A stretch of DNA of 64,000 nucleotides from Actinomycetota bacterium. Its GTDB lineage: Bacteria; Actinomycetota; Thermoleophilia; Gaiellales; Gaiellaceae. A program made the translations under genes and the position numbers. Positions 26,352 through 35,265 of this stretch are shown here, in pieces; position 1 is the first letter of the stretch, and each line of letters begins with the position of its first letter. Below the pieces are notes generated by a model. That model worked only from the letters and a program-made list of their open reading frames with translations. It was not told the origin of the DNA and ran no database searches. Location of the stretch: contig PKYN01000002.1 in assembly GCA_003132665.1 (NCBI GenBank), forward strand, positions 1 to 64,000. The letters run 5' to 3'.

Positions 26352-26729
26352 ATGCTCGAGCTTTTGGAACTAAACGGAGCACGTTCAAACCCTCGAGCCG
26401 GGGTTGAGCTTGTCCGCCTAGGCGCGCTCCACGACGAATTGCTCCGCAGGGCCCTGCTTAATCCTCGTGAGCCTCGGCCTGTTCCCGCCAAGGTGAGCCC
26501 GGTACTCGAGACCGTGATGATGGTGCTCAAGCGAGCCGGGAAGCCGATGCGGGCGCGCGAGATTCACGCGGAGGCTTGCGAGTTTGTTGGTGAGCCTTTG
26601 CTCTGGACGTCAGTGAAAGCGGCGCTCTCAGCAGACGTAGTGGGCAATAGGCCGCGCTTCCGGAGGATACGCCGCGGCGTCTACAAGACGGCCAGGAGCG
26701 CGAACGCTCGTCGGGCTCGGCTTCTGTAG
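26352..26729 (+). CDS. HARE-HTH (winged helix) domain protein, N-terminus altered
   Basis: About 125 aa. Residues after PVPAKVSPVLETVMMVLKRA carry a HARE-HTH-like winged helix (GKPMRAREIHAEACEFVGEP ... RRIRRGVYK), a domain found in chromatin, RNA polymerase delta and restriction proteins. It is a paralog of the gene at 47624. Upstream, the conserved N-terminal block can be read in another frame (LRDSGVAPCFIDSGA) but ends in TAA at about 26375, so translation probably restarts at ATG 26352. Possibly a decaying copy. Confidence 0.55.
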   Translation: MLELLELNGARSNPRAGVELVRLGALHDELLRRALLNPREPRPVPAKVSPVLETVMMVLKRAGKPMRAREIHAEACEFVGEPLLWTSVKAALSADVVGNRPRFRRIRRGVYKTARSANARRARLL

Positions 26730-26780
26730 AGGCCGGGGCAACTCCAACTTCGACGGTGGCTCGGTAGCCATGAGTTTCCC

Positions 26781-27773
26781 TCATTCAACCTCGAACGTGA
26801 GCACCTTCTGGTTCGTATCGGCGGACAGCTTCAGGCGGTACCTGCCGATCTTGATCAGCTTTCTTGCAAAGAGCTGCTTGATCGTCATCTTGCGAGAGCC
26901 CTGGAAACATCCCGTACTCGTGACGCTTCGCACCGCCAGCCACCTGGCGCCTCGCTTGATCGAGAGCACGTACCCGAATCGCTTGCTCTGCGGCGAGAAG
27001 CGGTGGACGAGCTTCACCTTCCCGGCTTGCGAAAGTCTGAAGTGCTTATCCGTCAAGTAGGCGAAGACCTTGCCCGACGACTTCTTGGTCGCGCCTGAGA
27101 CCCCGCTGTTGATCGTGGTCTCAGGCGGGTTCGTCGGTGGGTTTGTCGTCGGGTTTGTCGTCGGGTTGGTCGGCGTGACGGTGTTGACCGTGAAGGAGCG
27201 AGTGGCAGGGGTCTCGTCAGTGTTACCAGCCGGATCGCTGGCCCGGACAGAGAAGCTGTGGGCGCCGTCTGCGAGTGCCGTGGACGTGTAGGGCGACGTG
27301 CACGAGCTAAACGAGCCGCCGTCGAGCGAGCACTGGAAGCTGGAGCCAGACTCCGAGGCGCTGAAGCTGAAGCTGGGCGTGGAGTTGCTCGTCGCTCCGG
27401 AGGGCCCGCTCTCGATCGTGGTCTCGGGCGCGACGGTGTCGACCGTGAAGGAGCGAGTGGGAGGAGACGCGTCGGTGTTACCGGCCGGATCGCTGGCCCT
27501 GACCGAGAAGGTGTGGGCGCCGTCGGCCAGTGCCGTGGACGTGTAAGGCGACGTGCACGAGCTAAACGAGCCGTCGAGCGAGCACTGGAAAGTGGAGCCC
27601 GGCTCCGAGGCACTGAACTCGAACTTGGGCGTCGGATCCTTGGTCAGGCCGGAGGGCCCGCTGCTCGCGGTGGCTATGGCCGGCAACGCCGCACCGCCAA
27701 GACCACGACAGAGCTCAAGCTCGCCGCCTGAACGATGAACGCGTTTCGGGTGCAACGTTACGAGAGGCCGCAC
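26781..27773 (-). CDS. Ig-like tandem-repeat surface protein, no signal peptide visible
   Basis: A 330-aa frame with two Ig-like repeats of about 84 aa: each has FSASEPGSTFQCSLDG or a close variant, TSPYTSTALADGAH and FSVRASDPAGNTD. A Pro/Thr linker (TNPTTNPPTNPPETT) follows, then a C-terminal beta domain with one Cys. Such repeats belong to secreted or wall proteins, but the N-terminus (MRPLVTLHPKRVHR) is not a signal peptide. The gene is probably truncated at its 5' end or its start lies outside the visible frame. Confidence 0.6.
   Translation of the reverse strand: MRPLVTLHPKRVHRSGGELELCRGLGGAALPAIATASSGPSGLTKDPTPKFEFSASEPGSTFQCSLDGSFSSCTSPYTSTALADGAHTFSVRASDPAGNTDASPPTRSFTVDTVAPETTIESGPSGATSNSTPSFSFSASESGSSFQCSLDGGSFSSCTSPYTSTALADGAHSFSVRASDPAGNTDETPATRSFTVNTVTPTNPTTNPTTNPPTNPPETTINSGVSGATKKSSGKVFAYLTDKHFRLSQAGKVKLVHRFSPQSKRFGYVLSIKRGARWLAVRSVTSTGCFQGSRKMTIKQLFARKLIKIGRYRLKLSADTNQKVLTFEVE
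27174..27680. repeat. Two tandem DNA repeats of about 252 bp within the Ig-like gene
   Basis: The copies near 27183-27350 and 27438-27605 are largely identical (e.g. GACGTGCACGAGCTAAACGA in both). They encode the two 84-aa Ig-like units and suggest recent duplication or gene conversion. Confidence 0.7.
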
Positions 27774-28001
27774 TAGCGATCGGGCGGCGGAGGCCCAGCG
27801 CCCGACGCCCGACGCCCAGCTCTCCCACGAGTACTCGGACCGTCAGGGGCCATGCGCCCGCTCCCGGGGCCGGCCTTCGCGCTCGACGCGCAAGACGCGG
27901 GCGAGCGCGAAGGACTACTGATAGGCACCGTCGAGGCTGAGGAGCCGGGACGCACCAGCGAACGGGTACATCGGTCGGCCCCTCGCCTCCACCACCGCGC
28001 G

Positions 28002-29165
28002 CTACTTCAACGGTGCATCGACCCAGGAGCGGAGGTCCTTCCTCGCAAGGAAGTCCTTGAACCACTGATTCAGCGGATTCTGCCGCAGGTAGTTCGCATT
28101 CTTCGGCAGGTTTGTCGTCTGCTTCGCGTAGTACATCGCGGAGCGGCCCCAGTAGAGCGGGGATTTCGGGTTGTACGTCGTCTTGGCGTCCTCCTGGTAC
28201 GTGCGGAACGCGAGGAAGGTGTTGAACACGTACTTAAGATACGACACCGTGGTGTTCGTGCCGGAATGACCGCTCATCGCCTCTGCGACGATGGGGAGGA
28301 CCGTCATCGGCTTGCTGTTCACGTACCGGTTGTAGCGGTAGGACATCGCCATTATCTTGAGCGCGGTGTCCTTGTTCTTAGCGAGCCAAGACGACGTGGC
28401 CGCGACATTCGAGTACCAGAGCCCCGCCGGCCCGAGGATGTCGGTGCCCCCGATGATTTGGAACTGGTTCTGGCGGCCTTGGAGGATACTGATCTCAGCC
28501 GGAAGTCCGCCAAAATAGAAGTCGCCGGTGCCGCCTTCGAAGGCGAGCGCGGACTTCTGATCGTCGGCAAAGGTGATGACCTTGACGTCCTTTAGGGTCA
28601 TCCCTGCCTGGCTGAGCACCGCCTGGAGCAGGGCCTGGTAGTTCGCGGTGTATATCGGGAACGTCTTGCCGCGCAACTGCTCGACCGTCGCCTTCTTTGC
28701 CTTCTTCGCGTTGTGGAACTTGGCGAGGTACTGGGCGTATGACTCGCTCTTGCCCTTGCGCCCGATCAGCACGAAGCCCTTGAACTGCTCCGTTGTGACG
28801 AAGTCCCTGAGGTCGGGGACCGACGAATAGTACGGGTAATTGCAGACGACGCAGGTGTTGGCGGTGTCGACGGAGCCGTTGGTCAGCGCCTCCACCGCGG
28901 GACCGCTCTGGGTCAGCCATGAGAACTTGAGGTTGAGTCCCAACTGCTTGTCCCATCCCAGCTTTTTCGCTGCGGCGAAGAACTGGTAGTCGAAGAACGG
29001 TGTCTCCCCCACTTTGACCGTGACGGGGACAGTCGCGGACGACCCGGCCGTCGACGAACCGACTGACTGAGTCCCGCCACACGAGCTAGTCACCATGATC
29101 GCCGCAGCCATGATCGCCGCACCGAAAGCCACCAGGACGACCCGGTGCAACTGTATAGCATGCAT
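28002..29165 (-). CDS. NMT1/SsuA-type ABC substrate-binding lipoprotein
   Basis: About 387 aa. The N-terminus is a lipoprotein signal ending ...MVTSSCGG, so Cys would anchor it outside the membrane. The body matches the NMT1/TauA/SsuA fold: VKVGETPFFDYQFFAAAKKL, LTNGSVDTANTCVVCNYPYY, and YQALLQAVLSQAGMTLKDVK. Families with this fold bind sulfonates, nitrate or pyrimidine/thiamine precursors. The start at 29165 places GGAGGAG 12 bp upstream; another ATG at 29189 overlaps that site. Last gene of the deoR-SIS-ABC operon. Confidence 0.85.
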   Translation of the reverse strand: MHAIQLHRVVLVAFGAAIMAAAIMVTSSCGGTQSVGSSTAGSSATVPVTVKVGETPFFDYQFFAAAKKLGWDKQLGLNLKFSWLTQSGPAVEALTNGSVDTANTCVVCNYPYYSSVPDLRDFVTTEQFKGFVLIGRKGKSESYAQYLAKFHNAKKAKKATVEQLRGKTFPIYTANYQALLQAVLSQAGMTLKDVKVITFADDQKSALAFEGGTGDFYFGGLPAEISILQGRQNQFQIIGGTDILGPAGLWYSNVAATSSWLAKNKDTALKIMAMSYRYNRYVNSKPMTVLPIVAEAMSGHSGTNTTVSYLKYVFNTFLAFRTYQEDAKTTYNPKSPLYWGRSAMYYAKQTTNLPKNANYLRQNPLNQWFKDFLARKDLRSWVDAPLK

Positions 29166-29196
29166 TATGTAATCATCTCCTCCTCTCATCACCGGC

Positions 29197-30036
29197 TCAT
29201 TGCGAGCCGACGATTGATGCAACAATCCCCTTGGCCGAGCGCCGCTCGGTCCATCTCGTCACGTGTCTCTCGATGCGCGCGATCAGGACGTCGAAGACGA
29301 TCGCGAGGATGCAGTAGACGAAAACAAGGACGAAGATCCCCGCCGTGCGCAGGTAGATCTGCTGCTCGATGATCAGGTAGCCGAGCCCCTGCTGTGATCC
29401 CATGAACTCGGCGGCGACGTCGAGCCCCCAGGCACTCGCCGCGGCGAGGCGAATCGCGCCGACGAGATGGGGGAAGATGTACGGGATGATTACTGTCCGG
29501 TAGATGCCGCTTCGCCGCGCCCCCAGCGTCAGCCCTGCGCGGATGTAGATCGAAGGGATGTTCCGGATAGCCTCGCTCGTGGAGACGCCGAGGATGACAG
29601 CGCAGCCCATCGAGACAAGGGCGACCTCGGGCGGTTTTCCGATTCCGAACCAGAGGAGGAAGAGCGGGATGAGCGCGAAGATCGGGACCGGCCGGAGAAA
29701 GTCGAAAATCGTTCCGAAGAAGTCACGAGCGATCACGCTGTAGGCCATGACAAGACCCATCGCCAAGCCGATCGCCGTGCCGATCAAGAAGCCCGTAAGC
29801 GTGATCGAGAGCGTCGTCAGTATCGCGCCAGGCAGCTGCCCCTTCATCCCCGTGAACGCGTCCCAGACGGCATGCGGCGGGGGCAGGATCAGCGGACGCA
29901 CCAGACCGAGCTCGCACACGAGCTCCCACACTCCGAGGATTACCAGCGGAACGACGAGCCGCCGCAGGACGTTGCGGTGTCTGATGAAGATTGCTGGCCG
30001 CAGGGCCGAGTGAGCGGCGATCCGAAGCGTGCTCAT
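29197..30036 (-). CDS. ABC transporter permease, SsuC/TauC type
   Basis: A 279-aa inner-membrane subunit with about six spans. The EAA-type loop is AGLTLGARRSGIYRTVIIPY and the closing motif is AAEFMGSQQGLGYLI, both usual for SsuC/TauC/NrtB. The start overlaps the end of the ATPase gene by 4 bp; the binding protein follows 31 bp later. Confidence 0.9.
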   Translation of the reverse strand: MSTLRIAAHSALRPAIFIRHRNVLRRLVVPLVILGVWELVCELGLVRPLILPPPHAVWDAFTGMKGQLPGAILTTLSITLTGFLIGTAIGLAMGLVMAYSVIARDFFGTIFDFLRPVPIFALIPLFLLWFGIGKPPEVALVSMGCAVILGVSTSEAIRNIPSIYIRAGLTLGARRSGIYRTVIIPYIFPHLVGAIRLAAASAWGLDVAAEFMGSQQGLGYLIIEQQIYLRTAGIFVLVFVYCILAIVFDVLIARIERHVTRWTERRSAKGIVASIVGSQ

Positions 30037-30857
30037 GTCGCCTCGATCGCCTCGAGGTCGCCTGTCTCGAAGCGGAGTTGCTCGGCAAGCTCACCGCGCA
30101 GCTCCTGGAACTCCTGCGATGTCCTTAGCGTGCGGTCGCGAGGGCGCGAGAAGGGGACGGCGACATCACGGATGACGCGAGCGGGGTCCCGCGACATGAC
30201 AACGACCCGGTCCGAGAGGAACAGCGCCTCCTCCAGGTCGTGAGTAACGAAGATCGCCGTCAGCTGCGTTTTCGCCCAAACCCCGAGGAAGTCCAGCTGC
30301 AACTGCTCCTTCGTCATGACGTCGAGCGCCGCGAACGGCTCGTCGAGCAGGAGGATCTGGGGCTGCACGGCCATCGCCCGCGCCACATCGACCCGTTTCC
30401 GCATGCCGCCCGACAGCTGTCGGGGGAAGAGGTCCCACACGTCCACCAGACCGACAAGCCGCAGGTACTCGTCGGCGATCCGGTGGCGCTCGGCGCGGGA
30501 CTTTCCCTGCATCTGGAGGCCGTACTCCACGTTCGCGCGGACCGTCCGCCAGGGGAAGACCGCGTCCTCCTGGAAGATCATGGCCCGGTCTGGCCCGGGC
30601 TCGGTCCGTTCGGCGCCGTCGACCAGAACCGTGCCAGCATCCACGCGAAGGAGGCCGGCGATGATGCTCAGGAGCGTGGACTTGCCGCACCCGGAGGGGC
30701 CCACGATGGAGAGGAGCTCCGACTCGCGGACCTCGAGGTCGAAGCCCTCGAGGATTGGGCGCACCCCGGCTCCCGCGGGACCGTACGAGAAGCGGAGATC
30801 GCTGATGCTGATGAGGATCCTTGGCGCGATCGACGAAGGAGTCGACATGACGGTCAT
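30033..30857 (-). CDS. ABC transporter ATP-binding protein, SsuB/TauB type
   Basis: A 274-aa ATPase: Walker A GPSGCGKST, Q-loop FQEDAVFPW, signature LSGGMRKRV, Walker B ILLLDEPFAALD, H-loop VTHDLEEALFLSD. The ATG at 30857 overlaps the stop of the SIS gene (ATGA). The frame stays open upstream through the SIS gene by chance. Confidence 0.92.
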   Translation of the reverse strand: MTVMSTPSSIAPRILISISDLRFSYGPAGAGVRPILEGFDLEVRESELLSIVGPSGCGKSTLLSIIAGLLRVDAGTVLVDGAERTEPGPDRAMIFQEDAVFPWRTVRANVEYGLQMQGKSRAERHRIADEYLRLVGLVDVWDLFPRQLSGGMRKRVDVARAMAVQPQILLLDEPFAALDVMTKEQLQLDFLGVWAKTQLTAIFVTHDLEEALFLSDRVVVMSRDPARVIRDVAVPFSRPRDRTLRTSQEFQELRGELAEQLRFETGDLEAIEAT

Positions 30858-31954
30858 CTCGCCTCTAGTGCGCCGGGCACATGCAGCAAGCCCTGCTCCG
30901 CGTAGCGACCGACCCAACCTGGTGTGTCGAAGGTGATGCCTCGCAATGCCGCCAAGCGGGACGCGACGAGGGTCAACGGAGGAACAACGTAGAGCGGGCT
31001 CACCGCCTCGGGCGCACTGACCGGGAGGGGAAGGAGGAGCGAGCGCGCGCACGCTCGGCGAGGCGCCACCTCGACGACGAGAGCGCCCCAGCGCTCGGAG
31101 CTGACGGCGAACTCGCTCGTGGCCGCCTCCGCCGGGCCGACCGGGTGCACGGCGACGACGGCCGTGCCGGGGCCAACCACTGGAGACAGCCCTGACTCGG
31201 CCTCCCATGTCTCCACCCCTTGGGTGGGAAGCAGGGCCATCTCGGTAAGCTTCAAGGCCGCCTCGCCGGCGGCGATCGCGCCGGCGCCGCCGCCGACGAC
31301 GAAGATGTGGGCGCACTGAGCGAGCGCGGCGGCGACCTCGTCGACGCTCGCGCGCGCAGCCTCGAGCGCCGCCTCCGCGGCATCCGCCGCCTCCTCGAGC
31401 GCGTGGCGTGCCGCACCGCGCGTCCGACCGTCTGCGAGGAGCCCGATGGCGACCAGCGCGGCCGCCGAGGCGGTGGAAAGGAACGTCCGGGTCATGACCG
31501 GCATTCCGCTCGGGCCACCCGAGGCTACGACCCTGTGGGACACCCGCCGGCCCAGCGCCGTGTCCGCCGCCTGGACGACCCCCACCGTCGGCACGCCATC
31601 GGGCAGGCCATCCACGCCGGCGATGACCTCTCGGAACTCCCCCGACGCGGAGATCGCGAGGAGCGCGTCGTGCGGAGACAGCCGCGGCCGGTAGTGAACG
31701 AAGGACGCGGCCGACAGGGCCACCATCGAGGGGTCATCCTCGGGCGTGGAGAGCCTCCGGTACCACCCGGCCACCCACCGTGCCGACCAGAAAGATGTTC
31801 CGTTGCCGACGACGAACACCCGCTCGACTCCGCGCGCCCGCAGGGCTTGCGCAGCCTCCTCCGCCGCAGCGGCCGTCTCGGTCAGCGTCCGCCTAATCAT
31901 ATCGGGCCCGAGCTCGATCTCCTCCAGTACGCCCAAGCCGTCGCTGACCGTCAT
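30854..31954 (-). CDS. SIS-domain sugar-phosphate isomerase/deaminase-like protein
   Basis: About 366 aa with two SIS domains as in the GlmS C-terminal half and AgaS. The N-terminus VLEEIELGPDMIRRTL resembles their lead-in, then RVFVVGNGTSFWSARW and LLAISASGEFREVI (sugar-phosphate loop), and a second domain HIFVVGGGAGAIAAGEAALK. It probably isomerises or deaminates an amino-sugar phosphate. ATG 31954 overlaps the deoR stop (ATGA). Being joined to an NMT1-type ABC is odd. Confidence 0.82.
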   Translation of the reverse strand: MTVSDGLGVLEEIELGPDMIRRTLTETAAAAEEAAQALRARGVERVFVVGNGTSFWSARWVAGWYRRLSTPEDDPSMVALSAASFVHYRPRLSPHDALLAISASGEFREVIAGVDGLPDGVPTVGVVQAADTALGRRVSHRVVASGGPSGMPVMTRTFLSTASAAALVAIGLLADGRTRGAARHALEEAADAAEAALEAARASVDEVAAALAQCAHIFVVGGGAGAIAAGEAALKLTEMALLPTQGVETWEAESGLSPVVGPGTAVVAVHPVGPAEAATSEFAVSSERWGALVVEVAPRRACARSLLLPLPVSAPEAVSPLYVVPPLTLVASRLAALRGITFDTPGWVGRYAEQGLLHVPGALEAR

Positions 31955-32688
31955 GCCAGCACCACCCGAACGCCGAGCGCCGAGATATCCTCCTGCGCCT
32001 TGTTGGGGAGATCCGTGTCCGAGACGAGGACGTCCACCTCGGAGAACGAAGAGACGAGGGCAGCTTCGACGCGCCCGCACTTCGACGAATCAGCGACGAT
32101 GATGACCTCGCGCGACATCGCGCGCAGGGCGCGATCGACAACGATCTCGGGCATGTAGTCGCTCGTCAGCCCATGGCGGGAATCGAACGCAGCGATCCCG
32201 ACCACGAGCTTGTCGGCGCGAAGCTCGCACGCCGCGAGCTCGGTCAGGTGGCCCAGGAGCGAATGCATCCCCACCCGGGCCAACCCTCCGAGCACGATCA
32301 AGTCGATACCCGGCAGGTCGATAAGGAGTCCGACGACGTCGAGGGCATTCGTGATGATCGTGAGGTCGCTTCGCCCGATCAGGTTGCGGGCAACCTCGAG
32401 AGCTGTCGAACCTGAGCCGATGACGACCGTGTCACCGTCCTCGATGAGGGCCGCGGCGACGCGACCGATGCGCACCTTCTCCGCGACCTGCTCCGTGGTC
32501 GGCACGCCACCCAGCGGCCGCGCGGGTAACGCGCCCCCATATGTGCGGACGATCTCACCGCTGGCGGCGAGCCGCCGCAGGGCGCGGCGAACGGTGGCTT
32601 CGCTGACGTCGAACTCTGTGCGGATTTCCGCGACCGAGGCTCCGGCTCGGGTTCGAATCATCTCCAGGAGCGCCTCCGAGGTGTTCAT
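31951..32688 (-). CDS. DeoR/GlpR/AgaR-family transcriptional regulator
   Basis: A 245-aa regulator. The winged helix is VAEIRTEFDVSEATVRRAL, followed by SGEIVRTYGGALP. The sugar-phosphate sensor domain shows VVIGSGSTALEVARNL, ITNALDVVGLL and the tail SREVIIVADSSKCGR, all typical of DeoR. It heads the operon with the SIS protein and ABC importer and probably controls it through the inverted repeat at 32705-32735. Confidence 0.92.
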   Translation of the reverse strand: MNTSEALLEMIRTRAGASVAEIRTEFDVSEATVRRALRRLAASGEIVRTYGGALPARPLGGVPTTEQVAEKVRIGRVAAALIEDGDTVVIGSGSTALEVARNLIGRSDLTIITNALDVVGLLIDLPGIDLIVLGGLARVGMHSLLGHLTELAACELRADKLVVGIAAFDSRHGLTSDYMPEIVVDRALRAMSREVIIVADSSKCGRVEAALVSSFSEVDVLVSDTDLPNKAQEDISALGVRVVLA

Positions 32689-32704
32689 GGACGAGCACTC
32701 TAGA

Positions 32705-32735
32705 CACTCTATGTGACCATGTCAAGCATGTAGTG
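32705..32735. promoter_or_regulatory. Candidate DeoR operator
   Basis: CACTCTATG (32705-32713) and CATGTAGTG (32727-32735) form an inverted repeat, 7 of 9 positions symmetric, 17 bp upstream of the deoR start. The local sequence is AT-richer than its surroundings. Confidence 0.4.
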
Positions 32736-32736
32736 T

Positions 32737-33390
32737 GCGTCTTGGCGAGTTATCGGTCACAATTTATGATCGCTTCGATCACCGCGATCACCACCGCTTG
32801 CACCGCTCCATCTCGCCGGCGGGCGCTCGGCCCGCTCCGCCAGTGGAGCGAGGACGGGCTCGTTCCCGTCCGCCTCGGGGTACGCCGATCTCTCTCCACG
32901 TGGGTCGTCGCGCGCGCGCGGCCACGCGGGAACGACGCCACCCAAACCGCAAGGGGGCCCGCTACTGGCCACCGACACGCTGCTCGCCTGGCCATCCGGC
33001 CGCCGGTCCCCGAGCAGCTCGGCCAGGCGCTCGCGCTGGCCGTCGTCGGCGATGCCGAAGACGGCCGTGGCAGGCGCGGCGGCAGTCCACAGGGTGACTA
33101 TTCTCGCCGGCGCGAGGCCAGCCGCTCTCGTCGAGGTTGGACCGCGTCGGCTTCCAGCACCGAGGCGACCAGCCGTTCATATAGCGCTGCGAGCGCGGGC
33201 CGATTCGCTCTGGAGCGGGCCGAGCGCCCGCCGCCTCGTCGAGATCGAGCGGTGCGAGGCTGTGGTGAGCGAATCGATCACAACTGTGACCGAGGGACTC
33301 CGCGAGACCCGCCTGCGTGCTTGACGCGATCACATGGAGTGCATAGACTGCTCATCAGTGGATATCTTTGAAGCACTTCTGGAGCTGGAT
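32737..33390. other. Degenerate region without a supported gene
   Basis: About 650 bp between the divergent clusters. Several frames are open but none keeps a family-like pattern. On the minus strand short pieces such as LYERLVASVLEADA near 33180 and AVFGIADDGQRERLAELLGD near 33050 look protein-like but lie in different frames. This suggests a decayed gene. Confidence 0.4.
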
Positions 33391-33702
33391 GGGTGAGACA
33401 ATCGAGTCCCGCACCCTCTGCTTCCTCATCACCGGCGAGGGCGGAGACGTGCTCTCTGAGACCGGCCTCAATCCCGCGATGGCGGACGATCCGGAGGATC
33501 AGCTCGGCACGGAGCTGGCAGAACGCTGCAGACCCGTTCCCGTTGTGAGTGACGAAGTAGTCGAGCGGCTCAACGAGTTCGCCGTTGCGTCCGACGACAT
33601 CGACGATGTCGTCGGGATATCGTGCGTTTGCTGGGATCACGCCGGCGGCCTCAAGACCTTCAAAGTCGCCATGAGCCTGCGGTCCACCCACGAGGGATGG
33701 AA
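33391..33702 (+). CDS. Unrecognised short coding-like segment
   Basis: The frame starting MGETIESRTLCFLITGEGGD has GC-rich third positions and an acidic middle (AMADDPEDQLGTELAERC) up to AGGLKTFKVAMSL, then loses coding character. I do not recognise it. The opposite strand is also open here (ARYPDDIVDVVGRNGEL), so strand is not certain. Perhaps a remnant. Confidence 0.25.
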
Positions 33703-33786
33703 ACGAGCAGCCGCAACCGCGCCCCAAGACCGTCCACTGTTCCGGCCGAGGGGGCGAGGTCGGCGTCGATCCTCAAAGTCTGCAGA

Positions 33787-34116
33787 GATTGTCGCCGAGC
33801 CCGCAGTGGATTTCCACCCCAGGACACGAGGGTTGTCGTGCAGACGGACGAGCCCGCGGAGGCACGCTTGCCGACTCCTGGGCCCAAGGCGATCGTCGGC
33901 GACGCGCATCGCCCGAGTGACCTGTCGCCCGTCGCCGGAGCGCGCTTCCTTTGTCCGAACACGTGGGACTACGACCTCTTCGGCGACGGGACGGTCGTCT
34001 TTCTGCGCGCGCCGTGCCATGCACGCGGTGAGACAGGCATTGCTCGTCTGGCTGCTGGAAAGTGGATCGCTGCTGCTGCTGGGCGGCGTGATCCGGCAGG
34101 CACACAATCACATTAA
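33787..34116 (+). pseudogene. Remnant of a metallo-beta-lactamase-fold lactonase-like gene
   Basis: The frame ending at 34116 reads VAGARFLCPNTWDYDLFGDG, then TVVFLRAPCHARGETGIARL. This resembles the FGDGS-PTPGHTPGH block of N-acyl-homoserine-lactonase-like hydrolases, with the metal histidine motif eroded to PCHARG. The upstream HxHxDH part is missing. I call it a pseudogene by pattern only. Confidence 0.4.
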
Positions 34117-34266
34117 CGCTATCATCACCGCTCGCTTGGTGGTCAGTCCCGACGAGCCGGTGGTTAGGAACGAGCGCGCATCCAGGAACTCGCGGCCCGC
34201 GAGCGCGCGACCCGCGAGCTGGCATCACGACAGCCACGCCTGGGCAACCATGCGACAGGCACCCAA

Positions 34267-35265
34267 GTGCTTTCGATGACGCGGCAGCGCGACATCCGCC
34301 TCGACCTGCTGGTCCTTGGTGACCTGAACCCCGATCTCCTCGTCATCGACGACGACCCGGTGCCGCGCTTTGGCCAGGAGGAGAGGGTCGTGCGATCGAT
34401 TTCTCTGGCTATCGGCGGCTCGGGCGCGATTGTCGCGTGTGGCGCCGCGCGCCTGGGTCTGGTCACCGCCCTCCACGCCGTCATAGGAAATGACGCGCTG
34501 GGCCGGCTCATGCTGAGCGCGGTAGCCGAGCGCGGCGTGGATACCCGCGCATGCGTGCTCGATCGTGCCCGGCCCACGGGAGCCAGCGTAATCCTTTCGA
34601 GCGCAGCCGATCGCGCGATCTTGACGGCCATGGGTGCGATCGACGCGGCCACGCACATCCCGCTGGACCTCATCCGCCGTGCGCGCCATGTGCACGTGAC
34701 GAGCTGGTTCCTGCGGCGGTCAATGAGCGAAGAGCTGCTCTGGGCTCTAGCTGAGGCGCACGCCTCCGGGGCGACGACGTCGATCGATCCGAACTGGGAC
34801 CCCGCACAGTGCTGGGATGGTGGCATCGCCGACGCGCTCGCCGAGTCCGACGTCGTGTTCGTCAACGAACGCGAGGCGATCTGCCTGACCGGCGAGAGCA
34901 GCGTCGAAAGGGCAGCTGATACACTGGGACTCCTACCGGCGGGTGGCAGCCGGCAGCCCCCGGTGATCGTCGTGAAGCGGGGCTCCGATGGAGCGCTCGC
35001 GCTCGGCCATGGCGAGCGACTCGCATTCGGAACGCTACCCGTCGACGTTGTCGATACGACGGGCTGCGGCGATTCGTTCGACGCGGGTTTCCTTCACGGC
35101 TTCATCGGCGCGCGAACGCTGCCCGACTGCCTGCGGCTGGGAATCGCGTGCGGATCGCTGGCCGCCCGCGCACCCGGAGGCACGGCTAGTCAGCCGACTA
35201 TCGACGAGGCCTTGGATGCGAGCCAAGGGCTCACGGAGCGACCTCTTCAAACGGAAAGGACATGA
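34267..35265 (+). CDS. PfkB-family carbohydrate kinase
   Basis: A 332-aa ribokinase-fold enzyme. The N-terminal glycine motif is AIGGSGAIVACGAARLG and the catalytic/anion-hole motif is DTTGCGDSFDAGFLHG, with the Asp as base. It phosphorylates a sugar or sugar phosphate with ATP. GTG 34267 and ATG 34276 are both possible starts. It is the first gene of a plus-strand trio, overlapping the cupin gene (ATGA), divergent from the deoR-SIS-ABC operon. Confidence 0.9.
   Translation: MLSMTRQRDIRLDLLVLGDLNPDLLVIDDDPVPRFGQEERVVRSISLAIGGSGAIVACGAARLGLVTALHAVIGNDALGRLMLSAVAERGVDTRACVLDRARPTGASVILSSAADRAILTAMGAIDAATHIPLDLIRRARHVHVTSWFLRRSMSEELLWALAEAHASGATTSIDPNWDPAQCWDGGIADALAESDVVFVNEREAICLTGESSVERAADTLGLLPAGGSRQPPVIVVKRGSDGALALGHGERLAFGTLPVDVVDTTGCGDSFDAGFLHGFIGARTLPDCLRLGIACGSLAARAPGGTASQPTIDEALDASQGLTERPLQTERT

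Noticed and set aside
29166-29196. TPP riboswitch before the NMT1-type binding protein
   Set aside because: Only 31 bp separate the genes and no CTGAGA block is present there or upstream of the operon.
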